NCBI GenBank assembly: GCA_964503335.1
Contig: CAZCZZ010000017.1
Location: 1-62,752, forward strand
From: CAZCZZ01 sp964503335
GTDB lineage: Bacteria; Verrucomicrobiota; Kiritimatiellia; CAIVKH01
Direction of reading: 5' to 3'
Length of the DNA: 62,752 nt
Of this stretch, positions 1-9,085 are shown in pieces. Positions within the stretch are counted from its first letter, which is position 1. Each line of letters starts with the position of its first letter. The notes below the pieces were generated by a model that was not told the origin of the DNA, did no database searches, and saw nothing but the letters and a program-made list of their open reading frames with translations. Both the position numbers and the translations under genes were made by a program.

Positions 1-12
1 TTGCGAAACGCG

Positions 13-173
13 CGGCGGCAGAAACTCAAAGTGAGGGGCGCGACCCGCCAGCGCAATCAGTGGGAACAACAAGTCGAGTTTCAATCCAAGCGCCCGCGAG
101 GGGCGCGACATTGCCGGGGCGGCGGTGGGGACCGGGGCGACGTTTCAATCCACGCGCCCGCGAGGGGCGCGAC
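13..173 (-). CRISPR. Short type I-C CRISPR array (two intact repeats, one degenerate)
   Basis: Two 32-bp repeats lie at 78-109 and 142-173, differing at one base (position 12). A third copy at 13-44 keeps only its last 14 bases (31-44, one change). Spacers are 45-77 (33 nt) and 110-141 (32 nt), slightly shorter than usual for type I-C. Read on the minus strand, the repeat starts GTCGCGCCCC and ends GTGGATTGAAAC, the standard I-C orientation, so the array is transcribed leftward from the cas2 side. The degenerate copy then sits at the trailer end, which suggests the array ends there, although the window edge prevents certainty. Confidence 0.9.
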
Positions 174-355
174 GCTCGAGACGTAACCCATTGGCATCGA
201 ATAGCCAAGTCGAGGCTATTTGCGAATCGATATGAATTTGTCAAAGAACTGATTGAGATACTAACCTCGGCGAGTGCAAGACGCACAGAATGAATCCGAT
301 CCATAGTCCGCGAACCGTTCGGATAGATGATGATTGCTTCTGGTTCGCGGAGGAG
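174..355 (-). promoter_or_regulatory. Probable CRISPR leader
   Basis: This 182-bp stretch lies between the cas2 stop and the first intact repeat and contains no credible gene. It is visibly richer in A and T than its surroundings (for example around 215-275). Position and orientation are those of a leader: new spacers would be added at its left edge, beside the repeat at 142-173. No specific promoter or IHF-type site could be assigned by eye. Confidence 0.6.
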
Positions 356-646
356 TCACGCAATCAGGGGACCCTCCAGATCCAAGGATGCTTTAGCACC
401 CAGGTGTTCCACCTTGCGCTGCCAATTTGATCCGAGGAAATAGAATCGCAGGCTGTCTTCTTTCGGGTTGTAGACCTGTTCAAGTCGACCGCGCAAGGTG
501 GCCCACTGCGTGGGATCGACGATGCACTCGAATACGGAATTCTGGACTCGTTGACCAAAATCCAGACAGGCCTTGGCAACCCGCCGCAGCCGTGCCTTTC
601 CCCGATTGTCCATGGTCGAGACGTCGTAACTGACGAGAACCATCAT
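356..646 (-). CDS. cas2: CRISPR-associated endoribonuclease Cas2
   Basis: Cas2 is the small dimeric partner that bridges two Cas1 dimers in the spacer-integration complex. The 96-residue product starts MMVLVSYDVSTMD, the first beta strand with the conserved aspartate, and keeps the compact ferredoxin-like length of the family. The QRVQNSVFEC segment is typical of type I-C Cas2. The gene begins three bases after the cas1 stop and is the last cas gene before the leader and array. Either of the two initial Met codons could be the start. Confidence 0.95.
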   Translation of the reverse strand: MMVLVSYDVSTMDNRGKARLRRVAKACLDFGQRVQNSVFECIVDPTQWATLRGRLEQVYNPKEDSLRFYFLGSNWQRKVEHLGAKASLDLEGPLIA

Positions 647-649
647 GAC

Positions 650-1672
650 TCACCTCCAGATGAAGGGCGGATAGGCCTCTAGGTCGCCTCTCAAATGACG
701 CGCGAGCAAGAGCGCCTGGATATGAAAAAGGATTCCGATTTCGGCTTCTTCGTCGAGGAACGGGTGACGCAACATTTCCTGTTTTCGCTTCTGATACGCG
801 ACCAGAACGGCTTTGCGCGTCTCGTCGTCCATCGTCACGGCACCCGATTCCGTGGTCTTGAAGCCGGAGCCCTGAACCTGCCGGAGATTGATCAGGGAAA
901 GAGCGAGTCGATCCGCGAAGAACGGCCGGAATTCCTCCATGAGATCAAGCGCAAGACCAGGTCTTCCCGGGCGATCCGCATGAAGAAACCCAACCTGCGG
1001 ATCAAGCCCCACACCTTGAAGCGCTGAGGAGCAGTCGTGCGCCAGCAGCGTATAAAGAAAGGACAAGAGCGCGTTCACATTATCGAGCGGTGGCCTGCGA
1101 CTGCGGCCCCGATAGAGGAACTGATCCTTTTGCGCGGTGATCAGGTGATCAAATACATCGAAATAGACGCTCGCTGCATCGCCTTCGACGCCACGAAGCG
1201 ACTCCACATCGAGCGGACTCCGCAGATCGTCGACGATTCGGCCCAACCGTTGAATGGCCTTCTCCACTGCGACGTTCTCGCCATGGTCACGGATAGCCCG
1301 CTGAAGTACGCTGCGTCCGTTCGCCACTTTCCCAATCACGACAGCCCTTGCGATATGTGCCGAGCCGGCTTGATTGTCGGATCGCCGGAATTGTTCCTTA
1401 CGGAGCAACACGTTGCCACTCACGGGCCCATGAATCCGGGCCAGGAACTTTCCGCGCTCCGACAAAAAACTGACGGTAACATCGCGCTCTGCACACAAGT
1501 GAAGGAGCGGCGGGCTGCAGGAAACGACACCAAAGCAGACAATTCCCCCGAGGCCGTTGATCGGAACCCTAAGCCTCGTCTCATGTTCCACATTCACGAG
1601 GACCGCTTCGCCTTCGTGACGCAGATACGCGCCCTGAGTCGTGACGAACAGCGTGTTCAGTAGTTTTTTCAA
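650..1672 (-). CDS. cas1: CRISPR-associated endonuclease Cas1 (type I-C)
   Basis: Cas1 is the metal-dependent integrase that inserts new spacers at the leader end. The reading frame is open upstream to 1738, but family members begin with a (M)KKLLNTL(Y/F)VTTQGAYL block. Here that block follows a TTG at 1672-1670, which overlaps the cas4 stop as TTGA. I take this as the start, giving 340 residues, close to the usual length of about 343. The GFLHADRPGRPGLALDLMEE block carries the conserved catalytic His and acidic residues. The TTGA overlap implies translational coupling to cas4. Confidence 0.93.
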   Translation of the reverse strand: MKKLLNTLFVTTQGAYLRHEGEAVLVNVEHETRLRVPINGLGGIVCFGVVSCSPPLLHLCAERDVTVSFLSERGKFLARIHGPVSGNVLLRKEQFRRSDNQAGSAHIARAVVIGKVANGRSVLQRAIRDHGENVAVEKAIQRLGRIVDDLRSPLDVESLRGVEGDAASVYFDVFDHLITAQKDQFLYRGRSRRPPLDNVNALLSFLYTLLAHDCSSALQGVGLDPQVGFLHADRPGRPGLALDLMEEFRPFFADRLALSLINLRQVQGSGFKTTESGAVTMDDETRKAVLVAYQKRKQEMLRHPFLDEEAEIGILFHIQALLLARHLRGDLEAYPPFIWR

Positions 1673-2298
1673 GGAGCCAGCATCCGATCGAGGTAACGAG
1701 CTACCGAAGAACCGCAGGCGACTTTCTTGGGGCGACAAATCTCGAACAGCGAACAGTTGTCACACTTCGGCTCATAGACGGCAGTCGGAGTGACACCGCG
1801 TGCAAAGAGTTCGTGCGCCCGCGCCGCCGTTGCTCGCGTCGTCTCCCGCAACGCATCATCAAACGTCACATCAAGTCGTCGACGTGTTGTCCCATAAAAC
1901 AACGCACCCTCCCCCACCCTTATGCCAAGCATTTCTTCCAGGCACATGGCCTGCGCGCAAAGCTGTACCAGATCGCAAGCATCCTGCTTCGGCTTGCCTC
2001 GCTTGTACTCCACAGGGAATGGCAACCAGCTCCCATCCGCCTGACGATGAGATTCTACGACATCAGCCACACCCGTCAGCCCGAGCACGAGGCTCCGCAA
2101 CCTCACCGCCCGCGCGATCCGAAGATCGCCTCGTGATTCCGACCCGCCATCGTGCGCCTTGTCATGAAGCTGACGCCCTTCGACTGTCAGCCGGTTCTCC
2201 ACCCACACCTGCTCGATGTGGATCAACGCAAACTGGCGCTCGCAGAACTGAACGTGCTGCAAGGCGGAGAGCGGAAGAAGATCATCCTCGGCGTACAC
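1669..2298 (-). CDS. cas4: CRISPR-associated exonuclease Cas4
   Basis: Cas4 is a PD-(D/E)XK nuclease with an iron-sulphur cluster that trims and orients prespacers during adaptation. The 209-residue product shows the N-terminal block LLPLSALQHVQFCERQFALI, a core with VEYKRGKPK (the acidic-Lys nuclease motif) and a C-terminal CDNCSLFEIC pair; together with the N-terminal Cys these make the four cluster ligands. The start is a GTG at 2298 inside the last codons of the upstream ORF6N gene, in another frame. I see no Shine-Dalgarno sequence at normal spacing, so translation probably depends on coupling. Confidence 0.93.
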   Translation of the reverse strand: MYAEDDLLPLSALQHVQFCERQFALIHIEQVWVENRLTVEGRQLHDKAHDGGSESRGDLRIARAVRLRSLVLGLTGVADVVESHRQADGSWLPFPVEYKRGKPKQDACDLVQLCAQAMCLEEMLGIRVGEGALFYGTTRRRLDVTFDDALRETTRATAARAHELFARGVTPTAVYEPKCDNCSLFEICRPKKVACGSSVARYLDRMLAP

Positions 2299-2869
2299 GC
2301 TGGCGTCGGCCGTACGAGGCGCGGCCCTCCTTCACTATTCGGCTTCGCTCATGACTGGCGTGAAAACCGATCTCTTTCGGGGGCGGCTCTGGAGGAAGCA
2401 TCATTTGCCTGATGGCCTCGAACAGTGTCTGAATGTTCTCGTCGTGTCCGGCGATCCGGCCTTCGAGTTCGGCAAGCTTCACGACCAGTTCCTTGTGTGC
2501 GGTCAGAGCCTCACGCAACTTCACGAAGACCCGCATAATAGCAACGTTGATTTCGATGGCCCGCTCGCTACGGAGCACGCTGGAGAGCATGGCCACACCC
2601 TGTTCAGTGAAGGCATAGGGGCGGTACTTGATATTCTGCCCACGCTTCAAGGTCACAATTTGTGACCTTGAACGTGCAACCTCTTGACCATCAAGCTGAA
2701 ACATAAAATCTGGCGGAAAGCGCCCGGCATTGCGCTTCACCGCCTGAATTAGAACCTTTGGTTCGACCCCATAGAGCCGAGCCAAGTCTGTACTCAACAT
2801 CACCCGCTGCCCGCGGATGAGAAAGATCATGGATTCGACGCCCGAAGCCGACACGCTGGGAAAATTCAT
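2282..2869 (-). CDS. ORF6N-domain protein inserted in the cas operon
   Basis: The 195-residue product matches the stand-alone ORF6N family, a phage antirepressor-related DNA-binding module. Residues 14-110 carry the domain, with IFLIRGQRVMLSTDLARLYG, a PPDFMFQL stretch and YAFTEQGVAMLSSVLRSERA. A helical region follows and ends in PPEPPPKEIGF, the usual family C terminus. A basic tail of about 25 residues extends beyond it and overlaps the cas4 start by 17 bp. A GAGGTGGG site precedes the ATG, 12 bp after the cas7 stop. This gene is not part of the standard I-C set. Its function is unknown; a regulatory or anti-phage role is inference. Confidence 0.85.
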   Translation of the reverse strand: MNFPSVSASGVESMIFLIRGQRVMLSTDLARLYGVEPKVLIQAVKRNAGRFPPDFMFQLDGQEVARSRSQIVTLKRGQNIKYRPYAFTEQGVAMLSSVLRSERAIEINVAIMRVFVKLREALTAHKELVVKLAELEGRIAGHDENIQTLFEAIRQMMLPPEPPPKEIGFHASHERSRIVKEGRASYGRRQRVRRG

Positions 2870-2881
2870 GGATTACCCACC

Positions 2882-3745
2882 TCAGCACTTCACCGGCACT
2901 TCGATGAATGTCGCATCTGAGGGCAGTTCTTTGCCGTCGAGTGTGATCTTGAAATCTTCAATGCTGCGTTGGGGTTCCTTCACCTTCTCCACCTTCACTC
3001 TCTCAAAAAGCACATGGGAAGGCGCGTTTCCGAGTTCCGAGCTTTCGTGATTGAAGACAATCAATTTCCTGGCCGCCATGCTGCCGGCGGGTCGTGCGGC
3101 GGACTGGTCGAAATCAAACGCCCGTTGGAGAGCATCCCAGAGCAGCTTCAAGTCGCCTTCGCCAAAACCCGTCTTCTCCGCGAGCTTCGGATTCACGACG
3201 CCCTGCGCACGGTAGAGGCCATAGGGGATGGTGAACTTACGGCCCATTGTGCGCTCCTTTTCCAGATCCTTCTCATTCGTCACCGAACTGCGCGTGATCG
3301 CGTGTTCGGAAGAAATGACCGGTTCGACTGAACGCGCGAAGGAAATCTGCACCGGCCCTCGAACCTGCCCGCAGTTCACCTCCGTGCTCATCACCGCCCC
3401 AAAGGTACGGATGTCGAAGAAGTTCCGGCACATAAAGCCTGTGATTTCGCGAGCCTTGGCGACATCGCGCGGCAGCTTCTTCTTGTCCTTCTCGTCACCC
3501 AGCCCCGCAGCTTTCCAGCCTTCTTCGTGCGTGCGGTTCAACACCGTTCCGTCAGTGAAGTAGATTCGGTTTCCATCGCCGCCCTTCATCGCGACGTAGT
3601 TTCGGATTTTGCGTTTGATGCAAACGTCGGTGACGAGGCCGTGGCCGGTTTCGGGGTCGGTGCGCGGCAGGTTGCCCGCGTCGGGATCGCCGTTGGGGTT
3701 GGCGTCCTTGCAGTCGAATAGATAAACAAAGTCATAGCGGTTCAT
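2882..3745 (-). CDS. cas7: Type I-C Cascade backbone protein Cas7 (Csd2)
   Basis: Cas7 forms the filament that coats the crRNA spacer in Cascade. The 287-residue protein begins MNRYDFVYLFDCKDANPNGD, the hallmark RAMP start of Csd2, followed by PRTDPETGHGLVTDVCIKRK. It has the family's usual length, ending at FIEVPVKC. An AGGAG sequence precedes the ATG, and the gene starts one base after the cas8c stop, so the two are co-translated or nearly so. It is followed by the ORF6N gene rather than directly by cas4. Confidence 0.95.
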   Translation of the reverse strand: MNRYDFVYLFDCKDANPNGDPDAGNLPRTDPETGHGLVTDVCIKRKIRNYVAMKGGDGNRIYFTDGTVLNRTHEEGWKAAGLGDEKDKKKLPRDVAKAREITGFMCRNFFDIRTFGAVMSTEVNCGQVRGPVQISFARSVEPVISSEHAITRSSVTNEKDLEKERTMGRKFTIPYGLYRAQGVVNPKLAEKTGFGEGDLKLLWDALQRAFDFDQSAARPAGSMAARKLIVFNHESSELGNAPSHVLFERVKVEKVKEPQRSIEDFKITLDGKELPSDATFIEVPVKC

Positions 3746-3746
3746 T

Positions 3747-5525
3747 TCATTTCTCCTGATGGTTGTCCTCGATGGTTTGCTCTTGGCTTTCTTTCTTCCG
3801 ATAAAACTCCTGCATCTGGTGGTAATAGCCGATGGCGAAGAGGCCCTGGTCGGTCAGATTCAGGTGGGCGGGAAATTCGGTGATCGGGCCGATGATTTCC
3901 TGCACGAGTTTTTCGCGCATGACTTTCAAGCCGCCACTCAGATTTGGATTGCCGAGATGGTGCTGATAGGTCCGCAACAGGCGCGGAAACACACTGCGCG
4001 GCGTGGCCGATGCGGCGCTGTAGTAGCGGTCGCGGATGCTGGCACCCACGGAGCCGAGCGCATCGGCCTGCGTCTTTTCGAGAGCAGCAAACAGGCGGCC
4101 CACACGGTACGCCGGATCGGTTCGTTCAATGTCCAGACTCATACTCACCTCTATGTTTTGATTTCTGACCAGATGGCCTTTGATGACACACGCCCGCAGA
4201 TAATTGATTTCGCGGTCCGCCCGGATGCGACGGATGACGGAGGCGAAAAGCCCGTCAGGATAGCGCGAGCCGGTCAAGATCGCCCGCATCAGCGGCCCCG
4301 CGAGAACGGGCGGGATGTCATCCGATTCACGCGCCGTCTGCCGCAGCAGCATCCAGTTCGCAGGGAATTCGGGGTCGGGCCCTTTTGAATCTTCTCCATG
4401 TTGCCGCTCGATGCCCATGTCGCGGTAGTGCTGACGCAGATGATCGAGCAGCTCATGGACGGAACCCTGAAGAAACAAGCGCACCGACAGTCGCGCGGCG
4501 TTGGGCGACAGGCCGAGGATGAAGAACTGTGTGGTGTCCGGACTGGCATCTAGATCGCCGTATTCTTCCTCGCCCTGCCGGAGCGCATCGAGAAACGCCG
4601 ACAACTTCTGGCGCAGGGTTTCATCCTGCACGTCCTCCGTCCGCGCGGCATCCGAACCAAACTGGGCAAACGGCGCGAAGACATCCTCAACGGTAGACGG
4701 CCTGTCGGTCCAGAATGCCACGGTCATGTCGCCGATGGACGTCCGATGACGTGCTTTCATCGGGCCGTCGAGCAACGCATTCAGTGCCGAGCCATATTCG
4801 AATGCGGCATCTTCCCCCACCGGCGCGTTGAAACTCTGTTCCTTCCCATACGACTCGTAGGCGGCATCGTTGAAACCGATGAGCGATGACAGCGCCCTGC
4901 CGCCGTAGATGCCCTTGATCATCGGTTGCAATCGGGCGATGGGGCCCCATGCACCCGTCAGCAGACATTCCCCGGACGTGGCGTTCGAATCGGCTCCTAC
5001 ACATTGGGTCCTCCACCATCGGTCAACGGCTTCATCCTGATGAACAAGACGCGGCTCTGCGATGAGCTGGAAAACGCCGAACCCCGTGGCGATTTCACCA
5101 AGAACCGGATGCGCCGCCGCATTTTCCGGAACCCATGACTCTAGAAAACGGCACACGGCGGAAAAGGCCCGCGAATTAATCGCAGCCTCGGCTTCCAGAT
5201 GCCGCTTGCGAAAGGCTTCAAACGCCGCGCGGGACCGCTCCGGTTTTTCATCCTCCGGCTTGAAACCCAGTAAATACACGGTGTTGTCCCACAGGAAGCA
5301 GGGGTTCAAGCCGCTGCCCGGTGGCTTGGCCACGCCCAGAACACGGACCTGCCGCGCTGATTTACGTTCGCCGACCCGCGCATCTTCGATGGCGTGCAGC
5401 GTTCCATCGGGCCGCAGCACAATCTTGAAGGTGATCTTCTGAAGGCTGTAGCCCGGCGGCGCGATTTCGTAGGCGGGATCATCCTTGAGCCGCCCGTAGA
5501 GCGCGTGGAGCGATTGGAGGATCAT
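3747..5525 (-). CDS. cas8c: Type I-C Cascade large subunit Cas8c (Csd1)
   Basis: Cas8c is the large subunit that recognises the PAM. In type I-C an internal start in cas8c usually also yields Cas11c. The 592-residue product is in the normal size range and begins MILQSLHALYGRLKDDPAYE. Family blocks include FLWDNTVYLLGF, the QFFILGLSPNAARLSVRLF segment in the middle, and the C-terminal NPNLSGGLKVMREKLVQEI region. A GGGAG site precedes the ATG. A 34-bp gap to cas5 holds half of a palindrome pair. I did not try to locate the internal Cas11c start. Confidence 0.95.
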   Translation of the reverse strand: MILQSLHALYGRLKDDPAYEIAPPGYSLQKITFKIVLRPDGTLHAIEDARVGERKSARQVRVLGVAKPPGSGLNPCFLWDNTVYLLGFKPEDEKPERSRAAFEAFRKRHLEAEAAINSRAFSAVCRFLESWVPENAAAHPVLGEIATGFGVFQLIAEPRLVHQDEAVDRWWRTQCVGADSNATSGECLLTGAWGPIARLQPMIKGIYGGRALSSLIGFNDAAYESYGKEQSFNAPVGEDAAFEYGSALNALLDGPMKARHRTSIGDMTVAFWTDRPSTVEDVFAPFAQFGSDAARTEDVQDETLRQKLSAFLDALRQGEEEYGDLDASPDTTQFFILGLSPNAARLSVRLFLQGSVHELLDHLRQHYRDMGIERQHGEDSKGPDPEFPANWMLLRQTARESDDIPPVLAGPLMRAILTGSRYPDGLFASVIRRIRADREINYLRACVIKGHLVRNQNIEVSMSLDIERTDPAYRVGRLFAALEKTQADALGSVGASIRDRYYSAASATPRSVFPRLLRTYQHHLGNPNLSGGLKVMREKLVQEIIGPITEFPAHLNLTDQGLFAIGYYHQMQEFYRKKESQEQTIEDNHQEK

Positions 5526-5540
5526 GGCGCGGGGCTCCCT

Positions 5541-5590
5541 TTTCCTAAGAATTGGAACTTCACGGTTGCCTCTTTTCCAACGACTGGAAA
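5541..5590. repeat. Palindrome pair, 32-bp spacing (copy 1)
   Basis: Two TTCCAA..TTGGAA-type near-palindromes lie here. The imperfect one ends at 5556 (TCCTAAGAATTGGA) and the other, TCCAACGACTGGA, ends at 5588, exactly 32 bp later. They occupy the cas8c-cas5 gap and the last codons of cas5. The same arrangement recurs at 9378-9422, 18672-18716 and 35016-35060. Confidence 0.65.
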
Positions 5591-6291
5591 TTCGTGGGGA
5601 CGCGGATCACGCCATCGCGCATGACAGAGTCGAAGAACCGAGGGCGGGCGGAGAGGCGGCGGCCTTCGCTGGATTCAACGATCCTTCCGTCCTTGTCCTC
5701 AGTGAACTCCATGTCGTGAAGCATGAGGCCAAGCTTCTGTTCGCCGCGCAGTTCGTCGGGACACGGGGGGAAATTTTCCACGAGCTCAAAGGACACGGGA
5801 AATTCGCGTGTGCCGAAATAGGGCTGGTGGAAGAATTGCCCTTTCGATGCGCGGCGTTTGAATGTTTCGAGATGTTTGGCTTCAGGATTGGCGAGGGGCT
5901 TTCCGTCGGTACCGGTGTCTGGCCGAACGATATCAACGTGTGCGACGATGCCATAGCAGACATCACACAAGATCATCGCCGCTCGCTGTTGGCGGTGTTC
6001 CTCGACCGCTATGCCGATCTCTACAGATTCTCCGCGCATGGCTGCCGAGGGTTTGCTCGTCGGAATGGTTCCACTCACCTCATTGCGGCGCACATGAGTG
6101 AAGCGAATGGGCGCTAGAACGTGGATTTCGTCCACGACCCATTTCATTCCGGGTTTCCAGTGGATTGCCTCTAGGATTCCCCGCGCCGCAGACGGCGTCA
6201 TCACGTCGTAGGAGACTCGCTCAACTTTCATTTCAGGGCGGTTGAATGAAGCGTAGCGGCCCCACACCTTCAATTTGATGCCGTAGGACAT
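5560..6291 (-). CDS. cas5: Type I-C Cas5 (Cas5d family, crRNA-processing)
   Basis: In type I-C systems Cas5 takes the place of Cas6, cutting the pre-crRNA in the repeat and capping the 5' handle. The frame extends to 6312, but an AAAGGAG site places the start at the ATG at 6291, giving MSYGIKLKVWGRYASFNRPE, the usual N terminus. The following block VERVSYDVMTPSAARGILEA is characteristic. The product is 243 residues. Its last codons run through one half of a dispersed palindrome pair, so the C-terminal tail may have been altered by that repeat. Confidence 0.93.
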   Translation of the reverse strand: MSYGIKLKVWGRYASFNRPEMKVERVSYDVMTPSAARGILEAIHWKPGMKWVVDEIHVLAPIRFTHVRRNEVSGTIPTSKPSAAMRGESVEIGIAVEEHRQQRAAMILCDVCYGIVAHVDIVRPDTGTDGKPLANPEAKHLETFKRRASKGQFFHQPYFGTREFPVSFELVENFPPCPDELRGEQKLGLMLHDMEFTEDKDGRIVESSEGRRLSARPRFFDSVMRDGVIRVPTNFQSLEKRQP

Positions 6292-6301
6292 GGATCTCCT
6301 T

Positions 6302-8524
6302 TCAATGCACAAGACTCTCCGCCGCCGGGACGCCGAAATGCAACCCGTATGTATCGGAATAGTTGAACTGCGGGCTGATGAGCAGTGCGAGGCTCCCGTC
6401 GCAGATGGGTTCGATGGTCTTGTTCAACTGCTCGTACCAGGTCTTCGCGCGAAGCTGGACCGTGTAGCGTTGGAGCCGCCGCGCGATCTCGCGGTTAAGG
6501 CACGGCAATTTGCGAAGATCCTCGCGCAGGGACTCGCCCCCGGCACCCCATGGGATGAAGACCGGCCGAGTGTTGTCGTCAATCAACCTGAATTCCCTCG
6601 CAACGGTGGCGAAGTTGAACAGAAACGGTAGCGAATGGTTTCTACCGTCCATATTGAACTGGCTCATGATGCCCTTTTCATCCCATCGAGACGTTTGATC
6701 CCAGTAGTAGAGTTTGAAATAGCGTTCGATGGCTTCGAGAGCGAGCGGGTCGTCGGTGTACATCTCCAGAACCTGCGCACCCGCATTCGCGGTGTCGGAG
6801 ATGAATCGTTCCGTCTTCTCATGTTCCGATTTAAAAACGACGACGCGACCCGGCCGGGCGAGACGCCCATTACGGTTGCAGCGTCCCGCCGCCTGCGCGA
6901 TGGAATCAAGTCCGGCCATTGAACGGAACACTACCGGGAAATCCACGTCCACTCCGGCCTCGATTAGCTGAGTGCTGATCACGCGGCATCGTTCGCCCCT
7001 CGTCAGACGCACACGAACCACATCGAGTGTTTTCGTGCGATGAGCGGGACACATCATGGCGCTCAGATGAAAATGTCCCTCATCCTCACCGAGGGCCTTT
7101 ACCAGCGCCGCCGCGTGTCCGCGTGTGTTCACTATGCACAGCACCTGATCCTCGCCGCGAATTTCATCTGCAAGCTCATCATCGGTTCGCGCTCCGACCG
7201 CTTTCACCTCCACACGTTTCAACCGTTTATATACCGCGGCCGGATCGGGGATGATCTCTCGGACGCCTTCGATGCCGATGGTGAAATTCTCGCGGCGATG
7301 AACAGCTGGTTGCGTGGCCGTGCAAAGTACAACAGTCGACCCATAGTTCGCCGCCAACTCCTTGAGCGCCGCAAGACATGGCTGCAAATACTGCACGGGG
7401 ATTGTCTGCGCCTCATCCAGCACAATGACCGACTGCGCGAGGTTGTGCAGTTTGCGACACGGGGAGGATCGGTTTGCGAACAGCGATTCATAGAACTGAA
7501 CCGACGTTGTAACGACCAGCGGCGCGTCCCAGTTTTCGCAGGCAACACGTGATTCCGGCGTCTCTTTCTCAGCTTCGAAATTGCTGTGATGCTCGATCAC
7601 GATGCGGTCAGGCTTGACGTCCGCGACGTGTATCAACGCCGCGCGAAACACATCGGCATTTTGTTCGATTATGCTGGTAAAGGGCACGACATAGATCACC
7701 CGCTCCAATTTGTGCGCTATGGCATGCCTTAGCGCGAACGCGAGCGACGCTAGAGTCTTCCCGCCACCCGTCGGCACCGTCAGAGAAAAGAAGCCCGGAG
7801 CGAGAGCGGACCCTCTAAGACATGCCTGCCTAACCAAATCACGTTCTACATTTACGGACGATTCAACGTTTGAGATGCCCACCACGAATTGATTCAGGGA
7901 GCGTTCCATCCGTTCGAGAACGTCATCAGGGAGACCGCCCCGAAGAAGTGCCTTATCCGGCTGCAAATTGCTTTCAGTGTCCAGAAAGTCGGCATCAACA
8001 AGGCAGGAAAACATCATGCGCGTGAAGAATGCGATGCTGAATGCCTCCCTGTCACCTAGTGCGCGCTTCACGTATGCCGGTGGATCGGGCAAGGGCCGCC
8101 GCGTGATGGCGTCGGGGGGCGCCGGATATGCGGGAATCCGCTTCTTCAGTCGCTCATCCTGACACGCACCTGCCGCGATTCCATTCAGCAGCCCGCTGTG
8201 GTGTCCGGCAATGCAATAGGCGATCAAGTGACCGAGTGCTTTAAACTCCGTGACAGCATGCTTTGCGCCGGCCGTCGAATGATCCACCCGCCCGGGCACA
8301 TCCTCAATATGTGCCTCGAATCCATTCTTGCGCAGCAGGTAGTTTTGAAACTCAGGCGAGTACTTTCCGAGATCATGCCAGGCGCCGGCAGTTTTCGCCC
8401 AATCAGAAGCACCAAAAGGCCGCGCGAATTCCGAAGCCACGCGCGATACATTGAGGAGATGATCCTCCAGCGGCTGCCACTTCTCAAGTGGTTGTCCTTT
8501 TAGACTGTGAGCGTATGCTCTCAT
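6302..8524 (-). CDS. cas3: CRISPR-associated helicase-nuclease Cas3 (type I-C)
   Basis: Cas3 is recruited by target-bound Cascade, then unwinds and degrades DNA. The 740-residue protein has an N-terminal HD domain (HLLNVSRVA, then WHDLGKYSPEFQNYL, then GHHSGL) and an SF2 helicase core: Walker A PTGGGKT, motif II VLDEAQTIP, motif III CTATQPA and motif VI QAAGRCNRNGR. All key motifs look intact, so interference should be functional. Cas3 is first in the operon, and the cas5 start lies 11 bp past its stop. Confidence 0.96.
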   Translation of the reverse strand: MRAYAHSLKGQPLEKWQPLEDHLLNVSRVASEFARPFGASDWAKTAGAWHDLGKYSPEFQNYLLRKNGFEAHIEDVPGRVDHSTAGAKHAVTEFKALGHLIAYCIAGHHSGLLNGIAAGACQDERLKKRIPAYPAPPDAITRRPLPDPPAYVKRALGDREAFSIAFFTRMMFSCLVDADFLDTESNLQPDKALLRGGLPDDVLERMERSLNQFVVGISNVESSVNVERDLVRQACLRGSALAPGFFSLTVPTGGGKTLASLAFALRHAIAHKLERVIYVVPFTSIIEQNADVFRAALIHVADVKPDRIVIEHHSNFEAEKETPESRVACENWDAPLVVTTSVQFYESLFANRSSPCRKLHNLAQSVIVLDEAQTIPVQYLQPCLAALKELAANYGSTVVLCTATQPAVHRRENFTIGIEGVREIIPDPAAVYKRLKRVEVKAVGARTDDELADEIRGEDQVLCIVNTRGHAAALVKALGEDEGHFHLSAMMCPAHRTKTLDVVRVRLTRGERCRVISTQLIEAGVDVDFPVVFRSMAGLDSIAQAAGRCNRNGRLARPGRVVVFKSEHEKTERFISDTANAGAQVLEMYTDDPLALEAIERYFKLYYWDQTSRWDEKGIMSQFNMDGRNHSLPFLFNFATVAREFRLIDDNTRPVFIPWGAGGESLREDLRKLPCLNREIARRLQRYTVQLRAKTWYEQLNKTIEPICDGSLALLISPQFNYSDTYGLHFGVPAAESLVH

Positions 8525-8530
8525 GGTGTC

Positions 8531-8743
8531 TTAATGAAGCCTGTAAGACATGACTTTGAAATGCACTATTCGCCCACAAGACTCGAAGTGCTCGCCATTG
8601 ATCATATGAACACGCACGGTGACGCTGGCGGAGTCTAGGAGAAGGTTGTTAGATGGTCGAGTTCCGTCGATGGGAATGTGACCTCCGTCGGTTCTGATCG
8701 GATCGATTCGGATCATTTGCTTGACGACCTGACGCATGGTCAT
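8531..8743 (-). CDS. Small hypothetical protein upstream of cas3
   Basis: A 70-residue frame (or 68 from the second ATG, MRQVVKQMIRIDPIRTDG) ends 6 bp before the cas3 start and has the cas operon's direction. I recognise no domain, signal peptide or membrane segment. The spacing suggests it leads the operon, but codon use is not decisive. It could instead be untranslated leader of the cas mRNA. Confidence 0.35.
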   Translation of the reverse strand: MTMRQVVKQMIRIDPIRTDGGHIPIDGTRPSNNLLLDSASVTVRVHMINGEHFESCGRIVHFKVMSYRLH

Positions 8744-9085
8744 TTCTGAGTTCTAGACGGCTGTTGAAAGGCCGACTATCCAGCCTGAAATGAACTTTTC
8801 ATGAGGTCACTTTCTCATAGGGGGTAGGACAAATAGCGTCCCACACCCCATGTTTTTTTCCTTTTCCCAATGGCTGCGATCCAACTCATGACGAAGGACA
8901 TGCCGTCTTTCATGGACTATTGTCGCCGGACCGTGGGTCGATGGCGCGGTCTCATTTCCGAACCCCTAGTCGTCGTTTGCGCCCGCGCGAGTGTCAGAAC
9001 ATTCGCCGGTGTCGTGCGCTTTCACCTTCCAGTCATCAGGTAATGATCTACATGCGTTAACGAATGATTTCTTCACAAGCCGGGG

